Positions 1 to 8,065 of a stretch of 38,974 bases of DNA are shown one piece after another; position 1 is the first letter of the stretch, and every line of letters starts with the position of its first letter. A program made the translations under genes and the position numbers. Source of the DNA: a bacterium DOLZORAL124_64_63 (GTDB lineage: Bacteria > Krumholzibacteriota > Krumholzibacteriia > LZORAL124-64-63). The notes beneath the pieces were generated by a model. The model was not told the origin of the DNA and ran no database searches. It saw only the letters and a list, made by a program, of their open reading frames with translations. The stretch spans positions 1 through 38,974 of the forward strand of contig PDQT01000082.1 of assembly GCA_002747875.1 (NCBI GenBank). Reading direction: 5' to 3'.

Positions 1-61
1 CCGGCTTGTTCTTCATCAACTCCAGGATCTGTCTGTCCAGTGACGCATCGATATCGTACAT
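1..61 (-). CDS. 5' end of a leftward gene, truncated by the window edge
   Basis: An ATG on the minus strand at 61-59 is preceded by a strong Shine-Dalgarno GGGAGGG (spacing about 4). It opens a reading frame beginning MYDIDASLDRQILELM that runs off the window. Only 20 residues are visible, amphipathic and charged, which is too little to name a family. The gene is divergent from the L,D-transpeptidase gene at 178, so the 116 bp between them should hold promoters for both. That this is a real gene start rests on the ribosome binding site and the divergent layout. Confidence 0.5.
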   Translation of the reverse strand, partial: MYDIDASLDRQILELMKNKP

Positions 62-127
62 TGTTCCCTCCCGGACTGATCCGGATAAACAGGCCATTGC
101 CCCCTTTCACGGGGGGATCATCACTCT

Positions 128-153
128 ATCGACGGCTAAGGTGGTCCGTCGAT
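128..153. promoter_or_regulatory. 8-bp perfect inverted repeat in divergent promoter region
   Basis: ATCGACGG (128-135) and CCGTCGAT (146-153) are perfect inverted arms around a 10-bp spacer. They lie 24 bp upstream of the L,D-transpeptidase start at 178. The geometry fits a dimeric repressor operator or a 5' leader hairpin. Function is inferred. Confidence 0.35.
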
Positions 154-177
154 TCACCGGACGCAAGGACCCTGCCC

Positions 178-744
178 ATGAACACCTTCGACCGCCCCCA
201 GCCGGGCCCTCAGCTGCCCGCCCTGATCGCCACAAGCCTGGGCATGATCGAAGATTGTGGTGGCAGCACGGACGGCCCGTGGCTGTTGGTGGACAGTGCC
301 GCGCAAGCCCTCTGGCTGGTCCGGGCAGGCCGTCCGGAACGGGGCTGGACCGTCTCCACCTCGAGTCGGGGCCTGGACAACCGGGACGGCAGCGGCGGGA
401 CCCCGCCCGGAGTGCACCGGGTGGCGCGCAAAATCGGCGCCGGGGCCGCGCCGGGAACCGTTTTCGTCAGCCGCGAACCCACCGGGGAAATCTGGTCCCC
501 GCCGACCGCCCCGGACGAAGGCGACCTCATCCTGACCCGCATCCTGGTGCTGGACGGTTGCCAGGACGGGATCAACCGCGGCGCGGGTATCGACAGCCGC
601 GCCCGCTATATCTACGTGCACGGCACCAATCATGAAGACCACCTGGGCCGGCCCGTCAGCCACGGCTGCGTGCGCATGGCCGGGGCGGACATCATGGAAG
701 TTTTCGACCTCGTGGAAGAAGGAGCTCCCCTTGTCATCGTTTGA
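178..744 (+). CDS. L,D-transpeptidase (YkuD domain) family protein
   Basis: 188 aa. The C-terminal half carries the YkuD catalytic signature: YVHGTN (around residues 146-151) and SHGCVRM (around 161-167), with the nucleophilic Cys and nearby His and Arg. The family cross-links peptidoglycan by 3-3 bonds or attaches proteins to it in the periplasm. I chose the ATG at 178 because AAGGA lies 8 bp upstream and the YkuD domain follows directly. No clear signal peptide or transmembrane segment is visible, which is unusual for a periplasmic enzyme; it may be a cytoplasmic or non-classically exported member. Its 3' end overlaps the next gene, a Mur-ligase homologue, by 14 bp, so both probably act on murein or its recycling. 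Family call is firm; the precise substrate is not known. Confidence 0.88.
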   Translation: MNTFDRPQPGPQLPALIATSLGMIEDCGGSTDGPWLLVDSAAQALWLVRAGRPERGWTVSTSSRGLDNRDGSGGTPPGVHRVARKIGAGAAPGTVFVSREPTGEIWSPPTAPDEGDLILTRILVLDGCQDGINRGAGIDSRARYIYVHGTNHEDHLGRPVSHGCVRMAGADIMEVFDLVEEGAPLVIV

Positions 745-2146
745 TCCCGCCGGCCGGCCCGCCTCCGAGACCTGGCTGCACTTCGCCGGCATGGCCGGCA
801 GCGGCATGAGCGCCCTGGCCCAGTTCCACGCCTTCGGCGGCGGCTTCGCCACCGGCAGCGACCGCAGCTTCGACCAGGGCCGGCGGGCCGACATCCGCGC
901 CAAGCTGGAAGGGCTGGGCATCGTGGCCGTGCCCCAGGACGGCAGCTTCCCCACCGCCGGCGGCGGGCGGCGGTGCGACGCGGTGGTCGTCAGCACGGCC
1001 GTGGAGGACAAGGTGCCGGACGTGCGCGCGGCCCGGGAGCTGGGCATCCCCATCCTGCACCGCAGCCAGCTGCTGGCCCACTACGTGGCCACCCACCGCA
1101 CCATCGCCATCACCGGCACCAGCGGCAAGAGCACCGTCACGGCCATGGTCTACTCCTTGCTGCGCGGCGCCGGCCGCCACCCTGCCCTGCTGACGGGCGG
1201 CGCGGTGGAAGAACTCATCGCCGAAGGCCACATCGGCAACGCCTTCTACCCCGCCGGGGCCACCGATCCGGCCGCCACCCTGCTGGTCATCGAGGCCGAC
1301 GAGAGCGACGGCAGCGTCGTGCGCTACCACCCCTGGCTGGGCGTGGTGCTGAATCTGGGCCTGGATCACAAGGAGCCCGCCGAGATCCTGGGCATGTTCC
1401 GCCGCTTCCGCGCCCAGACGCAGGACGGTTTCCTGCGGGGCGACCAGCCGGAACTGGCGGAGCTGAGCGGCCCCGAAACCGCTTTCGGGCTGGAGGACGG
1501 GCCGGGCCTGCGCGCCCGTGATCTGCAAACCGATGACCGGGGCACCCGTTTCACCGTGGAAGGCGTGCCCTTCCGTTTGCCGGTGCCCGGCCGCCACAAC
1601 GTGGCCAACGCCGTGGCCGCTTTGGCCGCCTGCCGCCGGGCGGGGGTGCCGCTGGAAGATATGGTGGCGCCCCTGGCCGCATTCCGCGGCGTGGCGCGGC
1701 GCTTCCAGAGCATCGGCCGGCGGCGGGGGGTGGAGGTCATCGACGACTTCGCCCACAACCCGGACAAGATCGCCGCCGCCCTGGCCACGGCCGCGGACCG
1801 CGCCCCGGGCAGGGTTCTGGCCGTCTTCCAGCCCCACGGCTTCGGCCCCACGCGCTTCCTGCGCAAGGCCTTGGTGGAAACCTTCGCCGCCAGCCTGCGG
1901 GACGGCGATGTCCTCTGGCTGCCGGAAATCTTCTTTGCCGGGGGCACGGTGCAGCGCACCATTTCTTCCCGGGATCTGGTGACGGATCTGACCGGGCGCG
2001 GCGTGGACGCCCGCTTCTGCGCCCGGCGCGAAGAATTGCCGACCATGCTGGCCGACGCCGCCCGGGAGGGGGACCTGATCCTGGTCATGGGAGCGCGGGA
2101 CCCGTCGCTGACGGCGTTTTGCGGGGATGTGCTGAAGGCTCTTTAG
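731..2146 (+). CDS. Mur ligase family protein (MurC/Mpl-like)
   Basis: 471 aa from a TTG start at 731, chosen because AAGGAG sits 6 bp upstream inside the end of the preceding gene. Visible motifs are an N-terminal nucleotide-binding loop GMAGSGMSALA (about residue 20), an ATP P-loop GTSGKST (about 131), EADESDGS (about 188), HNVANA (about 289), DDFAHNPDKI (about 338) and FQPHGFGPTRF (about 366). This is the three-domain order of UDP-N-acetylmuramate ligases such as MurC (adds L-Ala) and Mpl (reattaches recycled tripeptide). Several motifs deviate: MurC and Mpl normally have GTHGKT in the P-loop and DD(Y/F)xHHP, not GTSGKS and DDFAHNP. Translational overlap with an L,D-transpeptidase, away from any mur cluster, favours a recycling or specialised role over essential MurC. 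Substrate is undetermined. Confidence 0.85.
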   Translation: MSSFDPAGRPASETWLHFAGMAGSGMSALAQFHAFGGGFATGSDRSFDQGRRADIRAKLEGLGIVAVPQDGSFPTAGGGRRCDAVVVSTAVEDKVPDVRAARELGIPILHRSQLLAHYVATHRTIAITGTSGKSTVTAMVYSLLRGAGRHPALLTGGAVEELIAEGHIGNAFYPAGATDPAATLLVIEADESDGSVVRYHPWLGVVLNLGLDHKEPAEILGMFRRFRAQTQDGFLRGDQPELAELSGPETAFGLEDGPGLRARDLQTDDRGTRFTVEGVPFRLPVPGRHNVANAVAALAACRRAGVPLEDMVAPLAAFRGVARRFQSIGRRRGVEVIDDFAHNPDKIAAALATAADRAPGRVLAVFQPHGFGPTRFLRKALVETFAASLRDGDVLWLPEIFFAGGTVQRTISSRDLVTDLTGRGVDARFCARREELPTMLADAAREGDLILVMGARDPSLTAFCGDVLKAL

Positions 2147-2190
2147 GCGGCGATATTCTGGATGGAGTGAGCACCTGAACGGAGACCCCC

Positions 2191-4011
2191 ATGTGGCGCC
2201 GCCTCAAAAAATTCCTGGACCTGTCGGCACGGCGTACCGGGCCTTTTTTCGTGATCCACCAGCGTTACCAGATCGACACCCCCTTCGCCCACTACGACCC
2301 CCGGCGCCCTTTCCGCATCCTGTCCTTCCTGGAGATGCGCCACCTGCTGCGGCGGGGCACCCTGCACCGTCCCCGTCCCGCCACCATCCCCCAACTGCAG
2401 CTGGTGCACACCCCGCAGTACCTGCGCAGCCTGGAAGCGCCCGGCGCCCTGCAGCCCATCCTGGGGGCCCATCTGGACGGCCGGGCCCAGGATCGGCTGC
2501 TCTGGTCTCAGCGCATGATGACGGGCGGAACCCTGCGCGCCGTGAGCCTGGCCACACGCCGCCGCGCGGTGGCCGTGAACCTGGGCGGCGGCTTCCACCA
2601 CGCGGCCCCGGCCGGCGGCAGCGGCTTCTGTGTCTTCAACGACGCGGCCATCGCCGTGCGCGCCCTGCGCGACAAGGGCTGGCAGGGGCGCGTCTTGATC
2701 GTGGACCTAGATCTGCATGACGGGGACGGCACCCGCGCCGTCTTCGCCGACGACGAAACCGTGCACACCTTCAGCCTGCACAACAAGACCCTGGGCCGTG
2801 CCGAGGCCAAGGCTTCCACCTGCATCGCCCTGGGCGCGGGGATCGGCGATCGGCAATACCTGACCGCCCTGCGCGCGCACCTGCCGGCGGTCTTCGCCGC
2901 GCACCGGCCCGACCTTGTCATCTACCTGGCCGGCAGCGACCCTGGGGCCCGCGACAAGCTGGGCGACTGGCACATCAGCCTGGACGGGATGCTGGCAAGG
3001 GACCGCTTCGTCATGGATCTGGTCCGCCCGGCCCAAGGGCCGAGCACACCCTGCGTCATCCTGCTGGCCGGCGGTTACGGGCTGCACGCCTGGCGGCATG
3101 GAGCGGCCTTCTTCCATTGGCTGCTCAGCGGCCGGCAGGAAATCGACATCCCCCTGGAAATGGAACTGCCCGTGGGCCATTACCGGCGCCTGAGCAAGCT
3201 CATGAGCCGGCCGGATCCCGCCCTGTCGGGCCGGCCCGCCGACGGCGATGACGCCGACGGCGATGACTGGGGCTTGAGCGCGGAGGAACTGGGCATGCCC
3301 GGCGCGCCCCCCAGCACCCTCTTTCTGGGCACCTTCAGCCGCTACGCCGTGGAGTACGCCATGGTGGAGTTCGGGCTCATGAAAAGACTGCACCGGCTGG
3401 GTTTCAAGGAGCTGCGCACCCACATTGACCTGGATGATCCCCTGGGGCACACCATCCGCGTCCAGAACGGCGGCGAGCACTCCCTGGTGGTCATGGAACT
3501 GAAGCTGCGCGTGGACCGGCAGGCGTTGCCGGGGCGCGGGGTGCTGGTCATCGAGTGGCTGCTGCTGCAGGACCATCGTTCCCGTTACGAGATGTCCCGC
3601 CCCCTCTTGCCGGGCCAGAAGCATCCGGGCCTGGGCCTGCTGCGCCACGTGACCGCCGTGCTGGTGGTGCTTTGTGAGCGGCTGGATCTGGACGGCCTGT
3701 ACTTCACGCCCAGCCACTACCATCTGGCCAGCCTTGCCCGACCGTTGGCCATGTCCCCGGATCCGGTCCGCGAGGGCCGCTTCCGGGCCTTGCAGAATGC
3801 CCTCAAAGGTATCGAGCTGCGGCGGGCCGGGCTGGCGGTGGAAGAGGGACGCGTGCGGAATGAGACGAAGGGCCGGCCCCTGGTCTGGGAACCGACCCCT
3901 CTGGTGATACCCGTGCGCCCCGACTGGAAGGCGGAATTCGCCGCGCCCGCCTATCAGGAGGCCCTGCAAGAAGCTGAGCAGGCCTCCTCCTTCGCCCTCT
4001 TGCCCGAATGA
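2191..4011 (+). CDS. histone deacetylase superfamily protein with long C-terminal extension
   Basis: 606 aa; ATG at 2191 with GGAG 6-7 bp upstream. Residues 1-335 or so are a class I/II HDAC-type (AcuC/acetylpolyamine amidohydrolase) fold: His dyad GGGFHHA (about 131), zinc-binding DLDLHDGDG (about 171), third zinc Asp in LAGSDP (about 246), and the transition-state Tyr in GGYG (about 294). All key residues are present, so a working zinc deacylase is expected. Bacterial members are usually about 300-370 aa. Here a linker rich in Asp and Gly (about 345-362) leads to some 240 extra residues that I cannot assign. The stretch from about 454 to 513 has a Q-x-x-P-G-x-G-x-x run followed by a helix and a strand, faintly like an acetyl-CoA-binding motif, but this is weak. 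It lies 44 bp after the Mur-ligase gene on the same strand. Confidence 0.85.
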   Translation: MWRRLKKFLDLSARRTGPFFVIHQRYQIDTPFAHYDPRRPFRILSFLEMRHLLRRGTLHRPRPATIPQLQLVHTPQYLRSLEAPGALQPILGAHLDGRAQDRLLWSQRMMTGGTLRAVSLATRRRAVAVNLGGGFHHAAPAGGSGFCVFNDAAIAVRALRDKGWQGRVLIVDLDLHDGDGTRAVFADDETVHTFSLHNKTLGRAEAKASTCIALGAGIGDRQYLTALRAHLPAVFAAHRPDLVIYLAGSDPGARDKLGDWHISLDGMLARDRFVMDLVRPAQGPSTPCVILLAGGYGLHAWRHGAAFFHWLLSGRQEIDIPLEMELPVGHYRRLSKLMSRPDPALSGRPADGDDADGDDWGLSAEELGMPGAPPSTLFLGTFSRYAVEYAMVEFGLMKRLHRLGFKELRTHIDLDDPLGHTIRVQNGGEHSLVVMELKLRVDRQALPGRGVLVIEWLLLQDHRSRYEMSRPLLPGQKHPGLGLLRHVTAVLVVLCERLDLDGLYFTPSHYHLASLARPLAMSPDPVREGRFRALQNALKGIELRRAGLAVEEGRVRNETKGRPLVWEPTPLVIPVRPDWKAEFAAPAYQEALQEAEQASSFALLPE

Positions 4012-4020
4012 TCCGGACCT

Positions 4021-4584
4021 CTAGTGCATCAGAAGGCGGCTGGTCAGGATGATGGATTCCAGGATCAGCACCCCGATCATGGCCTTCTGCCGGGCCGTGC
4101 GCCCGAAGGCGCGAACCTGCCCCAGCGCCACGTTCAGCGGATGGTTGGAGGCCAGATCCGCGATCACCGGCGGGCGCTCCTTCTCGTACAGGGCGTAACC
4201 GGCCTCCAGAAGCGGATTGTCGGGAGCCAGCTTCTTGGCCTTCATCAGATAGCGATACCCCTGCTCCAGCTTGGAGCCCAGCAGGTGCACGTAGGCCAGG
4301 GCGAAATACCCTCCCGGCTTCTGGGGTGCCAGGCGCACCGCTTCGGCGGCCATCTTCGTGGCCGAGACATAACGGCCCGTGGATTCGGCCACGATGATGG
4401 CCAAACCCGCCAGAGCATCCGCATCCCGCGGATTCTCCCGCAAAAGCCTCTGAAAACGTTCCTCCGCGCCGGCCCGATCGCCCTGAAAATAGAGCTCGTA
4501 TGCCGCCGCCGCCTTGGGGTTGGTTTGGAGAGTCTGTCTCAGGGAACCCTCACCCAGACCGAGAAGTTTTTTGAAATCACTCAT
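4021..4584 (-). CDS. TPR-repeat protein with C-terminal membrane anchor
   Basis: 187 aa. I start at the ATG at 4584 (MSDFKKLLG), preceded by AAGGA at a spacing of 7; an in-frame ATG ten codons upstream has a poorer site. Residues about 25-130 are helical tetratricopeptide-like units, with typical A/Y/L spacing and phrases such as AEERFQRLLRENPRDADALAGLA. The last 20 residues (MIGVLILESIILTSRLLM) form a hydrophobic segment, so the protein looks tail-anchored with its TPR domain in the cytoplasm. It converges with the HDAC gene with only 9 bp between stop codons. TPR proteins bind other proteins; the partner is unknown. Confidence 0.7.
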   Translation of the reverse strand: MSDFKKLLGLGEGSLRQTLQTNPKAAAAYELYFQGDRAGAEERFQRLLRENPRDADALAGLAIIVAESTGRYVSATKMAAEAVRLAPQKPGGYFALAYVHLLGSKLEQGYRYLMKAKKLAPDNPLLEAGYALYEKERPPVIADLASNHPLNVALGQVRAFGRTARQKAMIGVLILESIILTSRLLMH

Positions 4585-4716
4585 GGCTGTTTCCTTGTCG
4601 GGCAAATTGCCCATCCCCGCCGTGCGCTTTTTCCGTGGCCGCTTTCCTGATCAGGACCACTGTTCCTTATTGTCCCCCGTGCCATCCGGCTAAAGGCAAT
4701 ACTGCACTTTCCGGTC

Positions 4717-7263
4717 CTACTCCCCCCAGCGCTCCTCCCAGGCCTCCGGCCGATGGCGGCAATATCGGTCAAACCATTCCAGGATCATCTGGCGATGCGC
4801 CACCAGATTTTCCCAGTCGCCGGCAATACCGTGGTCCTCGCCCGGGAAAAGCACCAGCTCCACCGGCCGGTCCAGCACCGACAGGGCCGTGAAAAGCTGA
4901 TCCGATTCGCCCGGCGTCACGTTGGCGTCGTCTTGCCCATGCAGCAGCAGCAAAGGCGTGTGGATGCGATCGGCCCGGAAGAGAGGAGAGTGGGCGATGA
5001 AATATTGGGAATCGCTCCAGGGAAAACGTCCGCCCAGAGCCATGTCCCCGTAGGTCCAACCCCAGGTCCCCTGCCCCCAGTAGGTGGCCAGATCGCTGAT
5101 GCCGTACATGGACACCGCCGCGGCGAAGATATCCGTGGCCGTCACCAGATACTCCGTCATGAAGCCACCATAACTGCCCCCGTAGATGCCGATGCCGTCG
5201 GCATCCAGCCACCGGTGGCGTGCCAGGATGGCTTCGGTGGCGGCGATGATGTCCGCCGCCGCCACCGGGCCCCAATCGCCGGCGTGGAAGTCGGCATAGG
5301 CATCGCCAAAGCCGTAGGCGCCCCTGGGGTTCACCACGAGAACCCCGTACCCGTTGGCCGCGAAGAACTGATGGGTGCCGTTGAAACCACGCAGGGTGGG
5401 GGTGGAACCGGCATAGTAATAGACCACCAGGGGGACCTTCCCGGTATCCGGCGCGCCATACCGCATGGCGCCTTCAGCGGTGCTGACCAACGGGGGGTAG
5501 AACCAGGCGTCGATCTTCGTGCCCTCGGCGTTCCTGAAGGAGGCATCCTGGGCGCCCCCCCACAGGAAATGCTCCCGGGCGTGGGCGTCTTCCACCAGCT
5601 TGCCCTTCCGGCCGGCGCGAGCCTGGTACAGCCGGGAAGGCTGATCAAAGGTGCTGGCGGTGTAAAGCAGGCACCGACCGTTCGGGCTGACGGCCAGCGC
5701 GCCCAGGTCGTCCCCCGCCGTCGGCAGCACCTCCACGGACCAGTCCCGCGCGGGATCCACCCGGGTCAGCAACGTGCGGCCGGCGCGGACCGCCTTGACC
5801 AGCAACCGCCCTTCGGCATCGCACAGGGGCAAACCGCCGCCGCTCTCAAAAGCGAAAGCCTGCCCCCGGGTTCGGCGCTGGAACTGCCCGCCGGCCAGGT
5901 CCAGGCTCCAGATCTGCTTGTTGTAGACGTTATGCTCCTTGCGGCCGCCGCCCACTTCCTCCGGCGGGCCCAGGAAGATGAGGGTGCCCCCGTCCGGCGT
6001 CAGGCTCAGGCCCTGGGGGCGCACCTCCCAGCCGCCGGTGAAGCGGGCCAGTTCCTGGTCCTGGCCGGTGGCCAGATCCAGCCGTCGGAGCTCGCTGTGG
6101 AACCAGGGCCGCGGCACTTGGTGGCGGGTTTGGGCGTAGTAGACGCTGCGCCCTTCGGGACCGAAGACGGCATCGTCCAGAACCCGGTCTCCCGGCAGGG
6201 TCAGCACGCGGCGCGCGCCCGTGGCCACTTCCAGCAGGTGCAGATGGGGAACCGGCGTGAAATCCGCGACCCGCTCTCGCAGATGGGCGTAGCGGCGCGG
6301 GCCATCGGGCACCTCATCCTCCTCGAACGCCCGCCCGGAGCTGAAGAGCAGGAAGCGGCCATCCGGGCTGAAGCGCACCAGGCCCAGACCGGGTTCGTCG
6401 CGCAGCAACGTGCGCATGGCTCCACCGGAGCCGGTCCACAGAAGCAGGTCCGTGCCTTCATCTCCGGCGCGGCGCAGCAGCAGATTGCGACTGCCCGGCT
6501 GGAAAGCCAGGGGCCGGGCCTGCGGACCGCCCAGGTCCGCCGCCAGCACCCGGCCATCGGCGGCCAGCAAATCCAGCCGGCCCAGTTCGGGCTGACGGCG
6601 GCTGAGACGACGGGCCAGAACCTTACCGTCATCGCTGATGGCCAAAGAAGCGGTGCGGGTCAGGCCGGCCAGCTGTTCGAAGCGCGTCACCGGAATCTGC
6701 TCATCCAGAGAAAAACTCAGGACCCCGGCCGGCGCCTTTCCTTCCAGGCGACCATCGCCCGCGCTCCGAGCCTGGATGACATACACCCCGGCCGGCAGGG
6801 TTCGGGTGGAAGCCGGAACCCCGTCCTCTCCCGTTTCCAGATCCCATGGCCGGCCGGCGACAAAGAGCAGATCCGCGCCGGCCAGCCGCAGGGTGACTTC
6901 AGCCCGCCGCGCCAAGCGCATGACCACCGCCTGCCAGCGGGAAGCCTCCTCGGGCAGCGCAGAGCCATCGGCCACCTCCCGCAACCGCCAACTCAGCGCG
7001 TGGCCGGGTACCAGAGAAATCTGCTGTCCCTCTCGGGGCAGGACATCGCACGGCGGAATTTCCGGCACGGGAACGGTGTGTCCCCGGGGAAAGACCTCGT
7101 CCAGCGGATCCGGTATGGCGGGCAGAGGCCCCAGAACCAGCACCTCGGCAGGCCGCACCGTGGACAGGGAATCCTCCGGCGCGGTCACCGTGGCGACGGC
7201 TGTGCCGCAAAACAGGATGAACAGACAAACGAGGACCCCGCGGCCCGCTGCGATGGGATTCAT
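4717..7263 (-). CDS. exported prolyl oligopeptidase family (S9) serine peptidase
   Basis: 848 aa; ATG at 7263 with GGAGG 4 bp upstream. The N-terminus has a signal peptide (hydrophobic about 8-25, Ala-rich cleavage region), so it is exported to the periplasm or beyond. Residues about 200-570 contain WD/PD40-like propeller strands (for example LVRFSPDGRFLLFSSG). The C-terminal 250 residues are an alpha/beta hydrolase with nucleophile GGSYGG (Ser about 696), Asp in LLHGQDDANVTP (about 777) and His in GEDHGI (about 810). The complete triad argues for an active dipeptidyl-peptidase or acylaminoacyl-peptidase type enzyme. The first 190 or so residues are an extra domain not typical of the family. 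The gene follows no obvious operon; the TPR gene lies 132 bp downstream on the same strand. Confidence 0.9.
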   Translation of the reverse strand: MNPIAAGRGVLVCLFILFCGTAVATVTAPEDSLSTVRPAEVLVLGPLPAIPDPLDEVFPRGHTVPVPEIPPCDVLPREGQQISLVPGHALSWRLREVADGSALPEEASRWQAVVMRLARRAEVTLRLAGADLLFVAGRPWDLETGEDGVPASTRTLPAGVYVIQARSAGDGRLEGKAPAGVLSFSLDEQIPVTRFEQLAGLTRTASLAISDDGKVLARRLSRRQPELGRLDLLAADGRVLAADLGGPQARPLAFQPGSRNLLLRRAGDEGTDLLLWTGSGGAMRTLLRDEPGLGLVRFSPDGRFLLFSSGRAFEEDEVPDGPRRYAHLRERVADFTPVPHLHLLEVATGARRVLTLPGDRVLDDAVFGPEGRSVYYAQTRHQVPRPWFHSELRRLDLATGQDQELARFTGGWEVRPQGLSLTPDGGTLIFLGPPEEVGGGRKEHNVYNKQIWSLDLAGGQFQRRTRGQAFAFESGGGLPLCDAEGRLLVKAVRAGRTLLTRVDPARDWSVEVLPTAGDDLGALAVSPNGRCLLYTASTFDQPSRLYQARAGRKGKLVEDAHAREHFLWGGAQDASFRNAEGTKIDAWFYPPLVSTAEGAMRYGAPDTGKVPLVVYYYAGSTPTLRGFNGTHQFFAANGYGVLVVNPRGAYGFGDAYADFHAGDWGPVAAADIIAATEAILARHRWLDADGIGIYGGSYGGFMTEYLVTATDIFAAAVSMYGISDLATYWGQGTWGWTYGDMALGGRFPWSDSQYFIAHSPLFRADRIHTPLLLLHGQDDANVTPGESDQLFTALSVLDRPVELVLFPGEDHGIAGDWENLVAHRQMILEWFDRYCRHRPEAWEERWGE

Positions 7264-7328
7264 GACGCCTCCGGCGGTTGAGAGATGGTCGGGGCCCGTC
7301 GCCCCCGAATCATGGCCAAGATGGACGA

Positions 7329-7334
7329 TATAAT
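7329..7334 (+). promoter_or_regulatory. possible -10 element (TATAAT)
   Basis: A perfect TATAAT stands out in this GC-rich divergent gap, about 110 bp upstream of the CBM48 gene at 7445. No convincing -35 box is found 16-18 bp upstream, so the assignment is tentative. Confidence 0.3.
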
Positions 7335-7444
7335 ATGGTATCCAAATCGGACCTTGCGAAGGCTCCGGTTTTCTTTATCGTGTCCCCCCGGAGAAGCCCT
7401 GCAACGCCAACGCGCGTCGCCTCAGTATTCCAGGAAGGATCCAA

Positions 7445-7762
7445 ATGGGAATCCAGAAACGTTTTTTGAAGAGCCGGCCGGTGAGCAAGGTCACCTTCCG
7501 GTTGCCCCGGGAAGCCGCCCCCAAGGCTCTATCCGTCCACCTCGTGGGTGATTTCAACGACTGGGATAAATCCAGTTTGCCCATGACTCGCCTGAAGAGC
7601 GGGGAATTCAAGCTGACTTTGGACCTGCCTGTCGGCCGAGAGTACAGCTTCCGCTACCTGATCCACGACCAGGAGGGGTCCAGCTGGGAAAACGACTGGT
7701 CTGCGGATCATTATGTGCCCAGCGGGATCGGCGGAGAGGACAACAGCGTCGTTTCGCTTTAG
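7445..7762 (+). CDS. stand-alone glycogen-binding (CBM48/isoamylase N-terminal) domain protein
   Basis: 105 aa; ATG at 7445 with AGGAAGGA 6 bp upstream. Almost the whole protein is one early-set beta-sandwich of the CBM48/AMPK-beta type: KVTFRLP, then VHLVGDFNDWD, a central LDLPVGREYSFRYLI and a terminal NDWSADHYVP. The GDFNDW and Y-x-F-x-Y-x-I pattern is diagnostic of domains that bind alpha-glucans or dock to glycogen-metabolising enzymes and kinases. There is no signal peptide, so it should be cytoplasmic. It is monocistronic: a hairpin terminator follows at 7808. No glycogen enzyme is nearby. A second, exported copy of this fold occurs in the barrel protein at 25085-26551. Confidence 0.85.
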   Translation: MGIQKRFLKSRPVSKVTFRLPREAAPKALSVHLVGDFNDWDKSSLPMTRLKSGEFKLTLDLPVGREYSFRYLIHDQEGSSWENDWSADHYVPSGIGGEDNSVVSL

Positions 7763-7807
7763 ACCCGCCCCGCGAAATTCTGCACCTGCCAATGGTTTTG
7801 CCTTGTG

Positions 7808-7838
7808 ATCCCTCGGAGCTTGTTCTCCGGGGGATTTT
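7808..7838 (+). terminator. rho-independent terminator after the CBM48 gene
   Basis: An 11-bp stem (7808-7818 with 7824-7834, one G-T pair) encloses the 5-nt loop TTGTT or its neighbours and is followed by TTTT. It lies 45 bp after the stop codon at 7762. Confidence 0.7.
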
Positions 7839-8065
7839 CGTGCCCGCCCGGGCTAACGGATGAACACATTATGGACTTCTCCGGCCAGGCCGTCGGTATG
7901 GTCTTCATGACCCGGGACATCAGCAAACAGCAAGCCCGGATGGCCGCCGGCGGCAAGGAGATCGCGGATGCGGGCGAGGACCTGGTTTTTCCGGCGCGCG
8001 GGTGCCATTATGGGCGGGCCGTGAGCCCTGCCCTGACAACCCGTTCGCTTCAGGAAAAGAGGAGC
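7839..8065 (+). other. gap before GntR gene, open in the GntR frame but unassigned
   Basis: The stretch is open in the same frame as the downstream regulator, back through the terminator, and its third positions between about 7871 and 8000 are mostly G or C, as in real genes. There is an ATG at 7871 but no matching ribosome binding site, and a GntR regulator with a 65-residue leader would be unusual. It may be a gene remnant or chance. No clear promoter seen. Confidence 0.3.

Noticed and set aside
4753..7281. Long plus-strand open frame opposite the S9 peptidase
   Set aside because: It is the antisense shadow of a well-supported gene with signal peptide and catalytic triad; the product is Gln/Arg/Gly-rich without motifs.
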